Assembly: GCA_022791875.1 (NCBI GenBank)
Contig: JAAVZX010000077.1
Location: 1 to 64,000, forward strand
DNA: 64,000 bases
DNA from: Oscillibacter sp.
Lineage (GTDB): Bacteria; Bacillota; Clostridia; Oscillospirales; Oscillospiraceae
Direction of reading: 5' to 3'
Part shown: piece after piece, positions 1 to 7,486 of the stretch
Layout: each line of letters begins with the position of its first letter
How positions within the stretch are numbered: the first letter of the stretch is position 1
Notes under the pieces: model-generated
Database searches by the model: none
What the model was told of the DNA's origin: nothing
The model's input: only the letters and a program-made list of their open reading frames with translations
Position numbers and translations under genes: made by a program

Positions 1-1
1 C

Positions 2-178
2 AACAACCTGAGCGTCATGGCCGAGAACATCCAGGACGCCGAGTCCACCATCCGCGATACCGATATCGCCGAAGAGATGATGAGCTACACCAAGAACAAC
101 ATCCTGATCCAGTCCGCCCAGGCGATGCTGGCCCAGGCCAATGCTGTTCCCCAGGGCGTCCTCCAGCTGCTGGGCTAA
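2..178 (+). CDS. Flagellin, C-terminal end (partial, 5' end outside window)
   Basis: Only the last 58 codons are present; the gene continues to the left of the window. The residues read [20 protein letters not shown] at the start and then [14 protein letters not shown], ending in a short VLQLLG tail. This is the conserved C-terminal helical D0/D1 region of bacterial flagellin, the part that packs in the inner tube of the flagellar filament and carries the export and polymerisation surface. A strong hairpin terminator follows 37 bases after the stop. It indicates a motile organism. The specific flagellin paralogue cannot be told from the tail alone. Confidence 0.93.
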   Translation, partial: NNLSVMAENIQDAESTIRDTDIAEEMMSYTKNNILIQSAQAMLAQANAVPQGVLQLLG

Positions 179-214
179 GCCTCAGAGCAAAGACGCATTT
201 ATCCCCTGTTATAA

Positions 215-245
215 AAGGAGCGGGCTTCGGCCCGCTCCTTTGCAT
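215..245 (+). terminator. Intrinsic terminator of the flagellin gene
   Basis: An 11-bp perfect stem (AAGGAGCGGGC at 215-225 with its complement at 230-240) closes a TTCG tetraloop at 226-229 and runs into T residues. It lies just after the flagellin stop. Confidence 0.9.
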
Positions 246-246
246 T

Positions 247-357
247 TGCCAAGTCACCACGCAACAGGCTTCTTTACCCACCAGATTCGCGTCGAGTTAA
301 AAAGTTCTTTTTGCTTACTTTTTCTTTCAAGAAAAGTAAGCCGCCGGAGGCCGGAAG
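247..357. repeat. Intergenic repeat, family A (right half, partial copy)
   Basis: This stretch matches the other family A copies. It holds the segment CACCAGATTCGCGTCGAGTT, then a T-rich hairpin (TACTTTTTCTTTCAAGAAAAGTA) and finally CCGCCGGAGGCC. The same blocks in the same order recur at 2415-2767, 4401-4567, 6041-6372, 37955-38063, 40172-40275 and 46600-46793. No coding potential is seen. The full-length copy at 2415 shows that this is a right-hand half. Confidence 0.75.
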
Positions 358-408
358 CCCGGCTGGCAGCCCCACGGTGGCATTTTCCAAAAAAGTATCG
401 CGCGGGGC

Positions 409-437
409 TTTACTTTCGCGCACTGAAATGTTAAAAT
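409..437 (+). promoter_or_regulatory. Sigma-A-type promoter of the yerC operon
   Basis: TTTACT at 409-414 is separated by exactly 17 bases from TAAAAT at 432-437. Transcription would begin near 444, about 40 bases upstream of the GTG start at 483. Confidence 0.6.
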
Positions 438-482
438 GCTTCCATAGTCTACTACATCCGCTTGAAGCGCTGGGAGGTTACG

Positions 483-782
483 GTGAAGATCGGTAAGAAG
501 AAAAAAAGCGGGCAGCTTTACAGGGCGATTCTCGCGCTCCAGTCCGAGGAGGAGTGCTACGAGTTTTTCCAGGACCTTTGCACCATCTCTGAGCTACGGT
601 CCATGGAGCAGCGCTACGAGGTGGCGTCCCTTTTGGACGACGGGATGATCTATAACGACATCCTGGAACGGACGGGCGCTTCCAGCGCCACGATCAGCCG
701 CGTCAACCGCTCCCTCAACTACGGAACGGGGGCCTACAGCCGCCTTTTCGCGCGGCTGAAAGGAAGAGAGCTGCATGAATAG
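483..782 (+). CDS. yerC: YerC/YecD family TrpR-related DNA-binding protein
   Basis: A 99-residue protein with the Trp-repressor fold (Trp_repressor/YerC family). The central part reads LQSEEECYEFFQDLCTISEL, followed by the helix-turn-helix ILERTGASSATISRVNRSL. Members are small DNA-binding proteins of Firmicutes whose ligand is generally unknown. The open frame extends to a TTG at 462, but a GTG at 483 has a well-spaced GGGAGG (472-477), so I place the start there. The stop overlaps the methyltransferase start (ATG at 775) by eight bases, which implies translational coupling and a shared operon with that gene and hslO. Confidence 0.85.
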   Translation: MKIGKKKKSGQLYRAILALQSEEECYEFFQDLCTISELRSMEQRYEVASLLDDGMIYNDILERTGASSATISRVNRSLNYGTGAYSRLFARLKGRELHE

Positions 783-1512
783 ATACACAGCCCTCGCCAC
801 AAGCTACGACGGCCTTATGGCCGACGGGGATTACGCGCGCCGCGCCGCTTTCCTGGCCCAGGAGCTTCACAAGAGCACGATCCCCGTCCATACCGTCCTG
901 GACCTGGCCTGCGGCACGGGCACCATCGCCTGCCTCCTGGCCCGGGAGGGCTTTCAGGTCACGGCTACCGACCTCTCCGTGGACATGCTGGCCCAGGCAG
1001 CGAAAAAGGCCGAAGACCTGGAGAATCCGCCCCTTTTCGTCCACCAGGCCATGAACCGCCTGCGGCTCAGCTGGCCCGTGGACGGCGTGGTCTGCACCCT
1101 GGACGCGCTGAACTACATCACCCGGGAGCGGGACCTGGCCGAAATCTTCGAGCGGGTCCGGAAGTGGCTGAAACCCGGCGGGCGCTTCCTCTTCGACCTG
1201 AATACACCCTACAAGCTCCGCCGCATGGACGGGCAGATCTACAGCGACGAGACGGAGAACACCTTCTGCATCTGGCGCACCTTCTTCTCCGGGAAGACGG
1301 AGATCTGCACGTACCAGGTGGACCTGTTTCAGCAGCAGGCCAACGGCCTGTGGCGGCGGGGGGCCGAGGAGCACCGGGAGCGGGCCTGGCAGGAAGAGAC
1401 AATCCGGGACCTGCTGGAGAAGGCGGGCTTCAAGCACGTGCGCCTCTGGGGCGACCTGAAACGCCAGCGCCCAAGGCCGGAAGAGGACCGCTGGCAGTTC
1501 ACTGCCTATTGA
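775..1512 (+). CDS. Class I SAM-dependent methyltransferase
   Basis: A 245-residue protein with a Rossmann-type methyltransferase fold. Motif I is VLDLACGTGTIACLLA around residues 41-56, which binds S-adenosylmethionine. The acidic motif II end is VTATDLSVDML, and post-motif residues LKPGGRFLFDLNTP follow. It resembles the small Firmicutes methyltransferases often annotated ubiE-like or YrrT-like. The substrate cannot be read from sequence; a small molecule is more likely than RNA because no RNA-binding domain is visible. It overlaps the upstream yerC by eight bases and sits 16 bases before hslO, so the three genes form one transcription unit. Confidence 0.85.
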   Translation: MNRYTALATSYDGLMADGDYARRAAFLAQELHKSTIPVHTVLDLACGTGTIACLLAREGFQVTATDLSVDMLAQAAKKAEDLENPPLFVHQAMNRLRLSWPVDGVVCTLDALNYITRERDLAEIFERVRKWLKPGGRFLFDLNTPYKLRRMDGQIYSDETENTFCIWRTFFSGKTEICTYQVDLFQQQANGLWRRGAEEHRERAWQEETIRDLLEKAGFKHVRLWGDLKRQRPRPEEDRWQFTAY

Positions 1513-1528
1513 GCCGAAGGGAGACACT

Positions 1529-2410
1529 ATGAGCGATCAACTGATTCGGGCCATTTCGAAGGATGGCTCTATCAAGGCGTCGGCGGTGTCGACGCGTGGC
1601 CTGACGGAACGGGCCAGACAGATTCACAGGACCCTGCCTGTCGCGACGGCGGCGCTGGGCCGCCTCCTGGCGGGGGCGTCCATGATGGGCAGCGCCCTGA
1701 AAGAGGACGGGGCCAGCCTGACCCTGCAAATCAAGGGCGGCGGCCCACTGGGGACCCTCCTGGCGGTGTCGGACAATCAGGGGAACGTCCGGGGGACGGT
1801 GGATAACCCAGCGGTGGAATTGCCGCTGCGCCCGGACGGGAAGCTGGACGTGGGCAGCGCCGTGGGAAACCAGGGGACGCTGACGGTGATCCGGGATCTG
1901 AACATGAAGGAGCCCTATGTGGGCAGCGTGGGGCTGCTCTGGGGCGAGATTGCGGAGGATTTGGCGCTGTATTTTGTGGAGTCGGAGCAGGTGCCGACGG
2001 CCTGCGGGCTGGGCGTCCTGGTGGACCGGGACCAGAGCGTTCTGGCGGCGGGCGGCTATCTGATTCAGATGCTTCCCGGAGCCAACGAGGACGCGGCGGA
2101 TCAACTGGAGGCCAGCATCCGCGCCGCAGGCGCGGTGACGGAGCTGCTGCGGAGGGACCAGGACCCGGAAGTCCTTCTGCGCCAGGTAATGGCAGGGATT
2201 CCGATTGATATTCTGGAGAAGAACCCGATTGAATACCGCTGTGATTGCAGCCGCGCAAGAATGGAGCGCGCCCTGATCAGCCTGGGCCGTGAAGAACTGC
2301 GCAGTATGATCGACGAGCAGGGCGGCGCGGAGCTGACATGCAGGTTCTGCGATAACGTGCAGAGGTTCACGCGGGAGGATTTGGAAGGACTGCTGGAGTC
2401 TTTGGGGTAA
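1529..2410 (+). CDS. hslO: Redox-regulated molecular chaperone Hsp33
   Basis: A 293-residue protein, the usual length for Hsp33. This cytosolic holdase becomes active when oxidative or bleach stress oxidises its zinc centre and unfolds the linker. The N-terminal DQLIRAISKDGSIKASAV and the GGGPLGTLL region are family hallmarks. The four zinc cysteines are present as CDC near residue 238 and CRFC near residue 272, so redox switching should be intact. It ends the yerC operon. A family A repeat element starts right after its stop. Confidence 0.95.
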   Translation: MSDQLIRAISKDGSIKASAVSTRGLTERARQIHRTLPVATAALGRLLAGASMMGSALKEDGASLTLQIKGGGPLGTLLAVSDNQGNVRGTVDNPAVELPLRPDGKLDVGSAVGNQGTLTVIRDLNMKEPYVGSVGLLWGEIAEDLALYFVESEQVPTACGLGVLVDRDQSVLAAGGYLIQMLPGANEDAADQLEASIRAAGAVTELLRRDQDPEVLLRQVMAGIPIDILEKNPIEYRCDCSRARMERALISLGREELRSMIDEQGGAELTCRFCDNVQRFTREDLEGLLESLG

Positions 2411-2414
2411 CGTG

Positions 2415-2767
2415 GTGCCTGCATACGGGGGGCCTCCGGCGGGTTCCTTTTCTCGAGAGAAAAGGAACCGAAAAGAGCTTTAGATCCGCTCTATACCCTG
2501 GTGGTTGATAAAGCCTGTCACACGGTGACGAAGCGTAAGCAAGTGGGACCTTCCATTGGCATGGAAGGTCCCACGGATTTTTTGCGTCAGAACGTAAAAA
2601 TTCTGTGGTCCTTACCTCGCTTCGAGGTAAGGACCATTTTGCTCAGCACCCCATTACGGTGCAACAGGCATCTTCAACCACCAGATTCGCGTCGAGTTAA
2701 AGCTCTTTTGGGTTACTTTTTCTCTCGAGAAAAAGTGACCCGCCGGAGGCCCCCCGTATGTAGGCAC
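2415..2767. mobile_element. Full-length MITE-like element, family A, with 30-bp terminal inverted repeats
   Basis: This 353-bp intergenic element starts GTGCCTGCATACGGGG (2415-2444 arm). It ends with the inverted copy of the same 30-mer at 2738-2767, with one mismatch in 30. Inside are two T-rich palindromic hairpins (near 2447-2470 and 2716-2737). Near the middle are two further stems: GGGACCTTCC/GGAAGGTCCC (about 2546-2573) and GGTCCTTACCTC/GAGGTAAGGACC (about 2609-2636). No transposase is encoded. The structure is that of a non-autonomous miniature inverted-repeat element. No clear target-site duplication could be picked out. It fills the gap between hslO and pyk. Confidence 0.7.
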
Positions 2768-2771
2768 TCAC

Positions 2772-4214
2772 TCACTGGAAGCTGCTCGTCTCAATGACCT
2801 GGGCTTTAATCAGGTTTGTGGACCCGCTGCGCCCCAGGGGCACGCCAGCGGTGATGACGACGGTGTCGCCGTTCTGGACGAGGCCCTCTTTGGCGGCGAC
2901 GTCGGCGGAGAGGGAGAAGATGCGGTCTGTGGAGGTGACTTCGCCGGTGAGGAAGGGGACGACGCCCCAGCAGATGGAGAGCTGGCGGCGGACCTTTTCG
3001 TGCATGGTGAGGGCGGCGATGGGGCAGGCGGGGCGGAAGCGGCAGATGCTTCGGGCGGTGCGGCCGGAGTTGGTGGCGGCGATGATGGCGGTGGCGTTCA
3101 GGTCCTTCGCCGTGAGGCAGCAGGCGTGGGTGACGGCGTCGTGGATGTTGGACGCGGCGGTGGCCTGGCGCTTCTGGAACTGGCGCCAGAAGTTGATGGA
3201 GCCCTCCGCCTCCTTGATGATTTCTACCATGGCCGTCAGGGCTTCCACCGGGTACTTGCCGCCGGCTGTCTCGCCGGAGAGCATGACGCAGCTGGTGCCG
3301 TCGAAGACGGCGTTGGCCACGTCGGAGACTTCCGCGCGGGTGGGGCGGGGGTTGCGCATCATGGAGTCCAGCATCTGGGTGGCGGTGATGACGGGCTTGC
3401 CCACTTGCAGGCCCTTGCGGATCATCTGCTTTTGCAGGACGGGGACGCGGGACGCGGGGATTTCCACGCCCAGGTCGCCGCGGGCGACCATGATGCCGTC
3501 GGCGGCGGCCAGGATGTCGTCGATGTTGTCCACGCCCTCCTGGTTCTCGATTTTGGCGATGATTTTCACGTCGTCGCCGCCGCACTCGTGAAGCACCTGG
3601 CGCACCGCCTCCACGTCCGCCGCGCGGCGGACAAAGGAGGCCGCGATGAAGTCGAAGTCGTTCTCCACGCCAAAGCGGATGTCCGCAATATCCTTTTCAG
3701 TCAGGGCGGGGAGGCTGATGTGGACGCCGGGGATGTTGATGGACTTGTTGGCGGACAGCGTTCCGCCGTTTTCCACGGTGCAGATGATGTCCAGGCCCTT
3801 GATTTGCTCTACGCGGATGGCGACCAGGCCGTCGTCAATGAGAATGACCTGGCCCGCTTCCAGCTCTTCGCCCAGCTTGGGGTAGGTGACGGCTACTTTG
3901 GACTGGTTGCCCACGATGTCCTCGCCGGTGAGGGTGAAGGTGTCCCCGGTTTCCAGGGTGATGCTCTTTTCCTCGAAGGTCTTAATGCGGATTTCCGGCC
4001 CCTTGGTGTCCAGGATGGTGGCGACGGGACAGCCCATGGAGTCCCGGACGGCCTTGAGGCGGTTCAGGCGTTCCAGGTGTTCGGGATGGGAGCCGTGGGA
4101 GAAGTTGAAGCGCGCGGCGTTCATACCGCCGGAGAGCAGCGCTTGGATCATTTCGGGAGTATCCACCGCCGGACCCAGCGTGCAGATGATTTTAGTCTTT
4201 CGCAATTCTTTCAT
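2772..4214 (-). CDS. pyk: Pyruvate kinase
   Basis: A 480-residue glycolytic enzyme transferring phosphate from phosphoenolpyruvate to ADP. The N-terminal RKTKIICTLGPAVDTPEM and NFSHGSHPEHLERL match the family. The active-site block is IIAKIENQEGVDNIDDI, and the domain-A signature MVARGDLGVEIP and TATQMLDSM follow. The C-terminal domain (AIIAATNSGRTARSICRFRP) is the effector-binding lid. The length fits the short form that lacks the extra PEP-utiliser domain seen in Bacillus. The open frame also has an ATG at 4220, but the GGAGGA at 4221-4226 touches it, so the second ATG (4214), seven bases away, is the better start. It is transcribed alone. Confidence 0.96.
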   Translation of the reverse strand: MKELRKTKIICTLGPAVDTPEMIQALLSGGMNAARFNFSHGSHPEHLERLNRLKAVRDSMGCPVATILDTKGPEIRIKTFEEKSITLETGDTFTLTGEDIVGNQSKVAVTYPKLGEELEAGQVILIDDGLVAIRVEQIKGLDIICTVENGGTLSANKSINIPGVHISLPALTEKDIADIRFGVENDFDFIAASFVRRAADVEAVRQVLHECGGDDVKIIAKIENQEGVDNIDDILAAADGIMVARGDLGVEIPASRVPVLQKQMIRKGLQVGKPVITATQMLDSMMRNPRPTRAEVSDVANAVFDGTSCVMLSGETAGGKYPVEALTAMVEIIKEAEGSINFWRQFQKRQATAASNIHDAVTHACCLTAKDLNATAIIAATNSGRTARSICRFRPACPIAALTMHEKVRRQLSICWGVVPFLTGEVTSTDRIFSLSADVAAKEGLVQNGDTVVITAGVPLGRSGSTNLIKAQVIETSSFQ

Positions 4215-4301
4215 ATACATTCCTCCAATTCAGGAATCCAAAAACAACACAGCGTCCCCAGGCAGAACGCCTGGGCAGCGGCCTGCCTGCCACCAATTCC
4301 T

Positions 4302-4307
4302 ATTATA
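4302..4307 (-). promoter_or_regulatory. -10 element upstream of pyk
   Basis: On the minus strand a TATAAT lies about 90 bases before the pyk start. No good -35 sits 17 bases upstream. The leader between it and pyk holds a small hairpin (CCCAGGC/GCCTGGG, 4257-4275). Confidence 0.4.
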
Positions 4308-4400
4308 CAAGATCCCCCCAACGTTGAATAGGATCTTTTTTCATAAAATTCATACCCCCTGATTGTGAAAAATCCGGCAAATACCATGTGGAGGTGCGTG

Positions 4401-4567
4401 GTGCCTACCTACGGGGGGCCTCCGGCGGGTCACTTTTTCTTGAAAGAAAAAGTAACCAAAAAGAACTTTAACTCGACGCGAATCTGGTGGGTGAAGAAGC
4501 CTGGTACATGGTAACGAAGCGTAAGCGAGTGGGACCTTCCATGGTCATGGAAGGCCCCACACATTTT
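4401..4567. repeat. Family A repeat, left half
   Basis: It begins with the terminal repeat GTGCCTACCTACGGGG. It continues with CCTCCGGCGGGTCAC, the T/A-rich hairpin, the ACTCGACGCGAATCTGGTGG block, GTAACGAAGCGTAAGCGAGT and a GGGACCTTCCAT stem. It stops near 4567 without the right arm, so it is a half element. A second, unrelated small repeat follows at 4591. Confidence 0.7.
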
Positions 4568-4590
4568 TATTATTGCTTGCAAAATACTCC

Positions 4591-4625
4591 GTAGGGGCGG
4601 ACCTCTGTGTCCGCCCTTCCCCCGC
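4591..4625. repeat. Family C hairpin repeat (GGGGCGGAC...GTCCGCCC)
   Basis: GTAGGGGCGGAC, a short loop, then GTCCGCCC and TTCCCCCGC. The same motif recurs at 37655-37699, with variants at 37781, 53613 and 63427. Confidence 0.6.
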
Positions 4626-4654
4626 AACCACCGCACTCACCTGGGATGCCCCCC

Positions 4655-5590
4655 TCACAAATGCGGCAAACTCCTCCGATACTCCCTCAGCCTCCCCTCC
4701 TCGACACCGCTCAAAATCCCATCCAACGCCCCCAGCAGTGATTCCCGCTCCTCCGGCAGCTTCCCCCACAGCGGCACCGCATTCGACGCCCCCAGCGCCG
4801 CAAACTCCACCGGAATCCGCAGGCCGTCAACCAGCACCCGCATCTCCCGGTACTTCTCCAGCTCCCCAGCCTCCTGCCAATTCCCACGCTGAATCTCCCG
4901 GTAAAGCTCAGAATCCGGATAAACCGTCAGCATATTCACCCCAATCCGCATCGGATGAAGCTGGTTGCAGAGCTCAACCGTAGCCCGCGCCCCCGCGGTC
5001 CCCTTCCCTGCGCCGGAAATTCCGGCCAGGTAAAAGAAGCTGTACCGAATCCCAGCCTCGTCCAGACGCCGGCACTGTCTCAGAATATCCTCAGCCCCGT
5101 ACCCCTTGTTCATGAACGCCAGCGCCGCATCATCCCCTGTCTCGATCCCCAGCGTCAGCCCGTCAAACCCGGCCTCCCGCAGCGCAGTCAGCTCCGCGCC
5201 GCTCTTCAGCCCGACATCCGTAATCCGCCCAAAGCACCCAATCGTCTCTACCGACGGCAGATACCGGCGAATCAGCCCGGCAATCTCCAACAGCCTCCCG
5301 GCTTTCAGCACAAACGGGTTCGCCCCGGTCAAAAACACCCGCCGGACCTGCACCGTCTCCGGAAGCCCCTGGAGCCGCGCCGAAAGCGCCCCCAGCGGGT
5401 CCGTACACCGCATCTGCGCCTCCCGCAAATCGCTCTCCACGTCCTCCAGAGGCGACATCCGGAACGAAAACGGCAGATCCCCGTACAGCGTACAGAACTT
5501 GCACCTATGGTGCGTACACCCCGCCGTAACCTCCAGAAGCAGCGCCCCTGCCTCATAGGGCGGACGCCAGATAGTACCAGTATAGTGCAT
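4655..5590 (-). CDS. Radical SAM protein with CX4CX2C cluster motif
   Basis: A 311-residue protein beginning MHYTGTIWRPPYEA. The iron-sulfur motif near residues 25-33 is CTHHRCKFC, a CX4CX2C spacing. This variant is found in a broad family of anaerobe radical SAM proteins and differs from the textbook CX3CX2C. The GANPFVL and GLTLGIETGDDAAL segments fit the TIM-barrel strands that hold SAM. No second cluster or B12 domain is visible. The substrate is unknown. The start at 5590 has AGGAGG eight bases upstream, and the longer upstream frame lacks one. It is divergent from an HxlR regulator, with a shared inverted repeat between them, suggesting HxlR may control it. Confidence 0.8.
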   Translation of the reverse strand: MHYTGTIWRPPYEAGALLLEVTAGCTHHRCKFCTLYGDLPFSFRMSPLEDVESDLREAQMRCTDPLGALSARLQGLPETVQVRRVFLTGANPFVLKAGRLLEIAGLIRRYLPSVETIGCFGRITDVGLKSGAELTALREAGFDGLTLGIETGDDAALAFMNKGYGAEDILRQCRRLDEAGIRYSFFYLAGISGAGKGTAGARATVELCNQLHPMRIGVNMLTVYPDSELYREIQRGNWQEAGELEKYREMRVLVDGLRIPVEFAALGASNAVPLWGKLPEERESLLGALDGILSGVEEGRLREYRRSLPHL

Positions 5591-5645
5591 AGAAAAACAC
5601 CTCCTGACCGCCATAATAGCACCCCGCCCGCCAAAAGAAAAGTAC

Positions 5646-5693
5646 GGTACTTTTTCGCAGTACCTTGAAATTCGCCCCCATACCTGCTAAACT
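5646..5693 (+). promoter_or_regulatory. HxlR promoter with inverted-repeat operator
   Basis: An inverted repeat GGTAC (5646-5650) / GTACC (5660-5664), preceded by a further GTAC at 5642-5645, abuts a promoter. TTGAAA at 5665-5670 is 17 bases from TAAACT at 5688-5693. HxlR-family dimers bind short palindromes of this kind, so autoregulation and control of the divergent radical SAM gene are likely. The family rule is known; this site is inferred. Confidence 0.55.
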
Positions 5694-5713
5694 GACCCAA
5701 AGGAGGGGAACCC

Positions 5714-6040
5714 ATGAGGAAATCAGAGCAATCCGTCCAGCGCTGCAAAACGATCTCGACCCTGCAAAAGCTCCTGGGCGGCAAATGGAAGATAGAGATT
5801 CTATACTACATCGCCATATCCGACCTCCACCGCTTCGGCCAACTCCGCCGCGCCCTCGGCGAAATCACCGAATCCTCCCTGACCAAACAGCTCCGCGAAC
5901 TCGAATCCGACGGTTTCCTCATCCGCCATGACTTCCACGAGGTCCCTCCAAGAGTCGAGTACACCCTCGCACCTCTTGGCGAACGCTTCGTAGAAGTCCT
6001 GCGCTATCTGAAAGCCTGGGGGGACGAAAACCTGCCCTGA
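5714..6040 (+). CDS. HxlR-family winged-helix transcriptional regulator
   Basis: A 108-residue protein of the typical HxlR length. The core is LQKLLGGKWKIEILYYIA, followed by LHRFGQLRRALGEITESSLT and the recognition helix KQLRELESDGFL, then the wing sequence EVPPRVEYTLAPLGERF. Many members sense reactive electrophiles through a conserved Cys near the N-terminus; here Cys11 in SVQRCKTIS sits at that position. It starts at ATG 5714 after AGGAGGGGAA. It is divergent from the radical SAM gene, its probable target. Confidence 0.92.
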   Translation: MRKSEQSVQRCKTISTLQKLLGGKWKIEILYYIAISDLHRFGQLRRALGEITESSLTKQLRELESDGFLIRHDFHEVPPRVEYTLAPLGERFVEVLRYLKAWGDENLP

Positions 6041-6372
6041 TGCCTCCGGCGGGTCACTTTTTCTCGAGAGAAAAAGTAACCAAAAAGAGCTTTAACTCGA
6101 CGCGAATCTGGTGGTTGAAGAAGCTTGGCACGCGGTAACGAAGCGTAAGCGAGTGGGGCCTTCCATTGGCATGGAAGGCCCCACAGATTTTTCTTATTGG
6201 AACATAAAAAATCTGGTGGTCCTTACCTCGGAGCGAGGTAAGGACCACCTACGCACCTGCCCCGTTACCGTGTGACAGGCCAATTCAACCACCAGAGCAT
6301 AGAGCGGTACTAAAAAGATCTTTTTTCGGTTCCTTTTTTCTTTCAAGAAAAAAGGAACAGCCCCCCGCACGT
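6041..6372. mobile_element. Nearly full-length family A element
   Basis: The gap between the HxlR and GH25 genes is filled by a composite copy. It has a left arm CCTCCGGCGGGTCAC with hairpin, the GACGCGAATCTGGTGG block, GTAACGAAGCGTAAGCGAG, two internal stems (near 6155-6183 and 6219-6246), and a right half with a second hairpin ending CCCCCCGCACG. Both ends are degraded compared with the copy at 2415. The right half reads CATAGAGCGGTACT instead of the usual GATTCGCGTCGAG, so sub-variants exist. No gene is seen here. Confidence 0.6.
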
Positions 6373-6373
6373 A

Positions 6374-7327
6374 TCAGAAAGCGAGGTCCAAATCTACGTC
6401 CCCGGCGATCCCCTCCACGTGCCCAGTATGGGAATACTGCCACATATCAAAGTGGTAGTAAAAATCCGGGGCGGCGTGGTACTCGGCAAGCCAGAGGTCG
6501 TAGTCGGTGAGGTCGCGGAGGTCATAGTGGAGGTAGCCCTGGGTCTGGTTGAAGTAGACGGCGGGGCGGTAGCCTGCGTCGGCGACGCGGGCGCAGAAGG
6601 CGGCGGCACAGCGGGTCATCGTCTCGCCGTCCAGGCCGTCGGTGCGGGCCTCGGCGTTGGGGATGGGCTCCCAGTCGAAGGCGATGGGGAAGGCCAGGGG
6701 CTGGCCGTCCAGGACGCTGAGGACGTAGTCGGCCTCCTGCTGGGCCTCCTTGGGGGTGACGGCCTGGGAGAAGAAATATACGCCAACTTCCAGTCCGGCG
6801 TCCAGGGCCCCCCGGAGGTTCTGCTCGAAGGTCTGGTCCATGAAGAGGCCGCCCTCCGTGTAGCCCCGGTGGCCCAGGCGGATCATGGCGAAGTCGATGC
6901 CGTCGGCCTTTACCGCCTCCCAGTCGATGTCCTTCTGGTGGGTGGAGACGTCGATGCCCACTTTCGCTCCGGGATAGGTGACGCGCCCGTCTCCGTCCAC
7001 GGTGAACGCGTCCTTGTCATAGGGATTCAGAGGCATCCCCTCCAGGGGCGTCAGGACCTTGTCGCCGAAACGGAACGTGACCGGCTCTTCCTCCTCCGGA
7101 GGTTCCTCCGCCGGCTCCGCCTGGCTGAGGCGCAGGACGAGGGCCAGGGCCGTCCCGGCCACAATCAGCGCCATGACCGAGAGGACCAGCGCCAGGACCG
7201 TGAGGCCCGAACGGGGCGGCGGGGCCGATCTCCCGCGCTCCCGGGCATCCGGCAGGGGCCTCCGCTCCCGCAGATCCGGCGGCGCGGACCGCTCCTCTAA
7301 CTCCAAATCTCTCAGGCCGTCGCTCAT
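6374..7327 (-). CDS. Membrane-anchored GH25 muramidase (lysozyme)
   Basis: A 317-residue protein. Residues 1-41 are charged and proline-rich. A single hydrophobic segment (about 42-66, VLALVLSVMALIVAGTALAL) follows, then an acidic spacer EEPPEEEEP, and then a GH25 domain from about residue 115 to the end. GIDVSTHQKDIDWEAVKADG, FAMIRLGHRGYTEGG, YFFSQA and FDWEP carry the family's catalytic acidic residues. GH25 enzymes hydrolyse the MurNAc-GlcNAc bond of peptidoglycan, so this one probably acts at the outer membrane face during wall turnover. The ATG at 7327 has GGAGG 8-9 bases upstream; two earlier in-frame ATGs do not. The long cytosolic tail is unusual. Confidence 0.88.
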   Translation of the reverse strand: MSDGLRDLELEERSAPPDLRERRPLPDARERGRSAPPPRSGLTVLALVLSVMALIVAGTALALVLRLSQAEPAEEPPEEEEPVTFRFGDKVLTPLEGMPLNPYDKDAFTVDGDGRVTYPGAKVGIDVSTHQKDIDWEAVKADGIDFAMIRLGHRGYTEGGLFMDQTFEQNLRGALDAGLEVGVYFFSQAVTPKEAQQEADYVLSVLDGQPLAFPIAFDWEPIPNAEARTDGLDGETMTRCAAAFCARVADAGYRPAVYFNQTQGYLHYDLRDLTDYDLWLAEYHAAPDFYYHFDMWQYSHTGHVEGIAGDVDLDLAF

Positions 7328-7427
7328 AGCGCTTTCCTCCATCATTCGACAGTTTTCATCATTATACCACAGCTTCCCCCGAAATAGCCATACCCCATCT
7401 GCATCAATTTGGAAAAACCGTCAAAAA

Positions 7428-7456
7428 AAGCGGCCGGCGAAAACCGCCAGCCGCTT
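7428..7456 (-). terminator. Intrinsic terminator of the tct operon
   Basis: On the minus strand AAGCGGCTGGCG pairs with CGCCGGCCGCTT around a TTTT loop and is followed by a run of T. It lies 30 bases past the tctA stop. Confidence 0.88.
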
Positions 7457-7486
7457 GTCCACACTATGAATGTTGGGAAAACCGAA

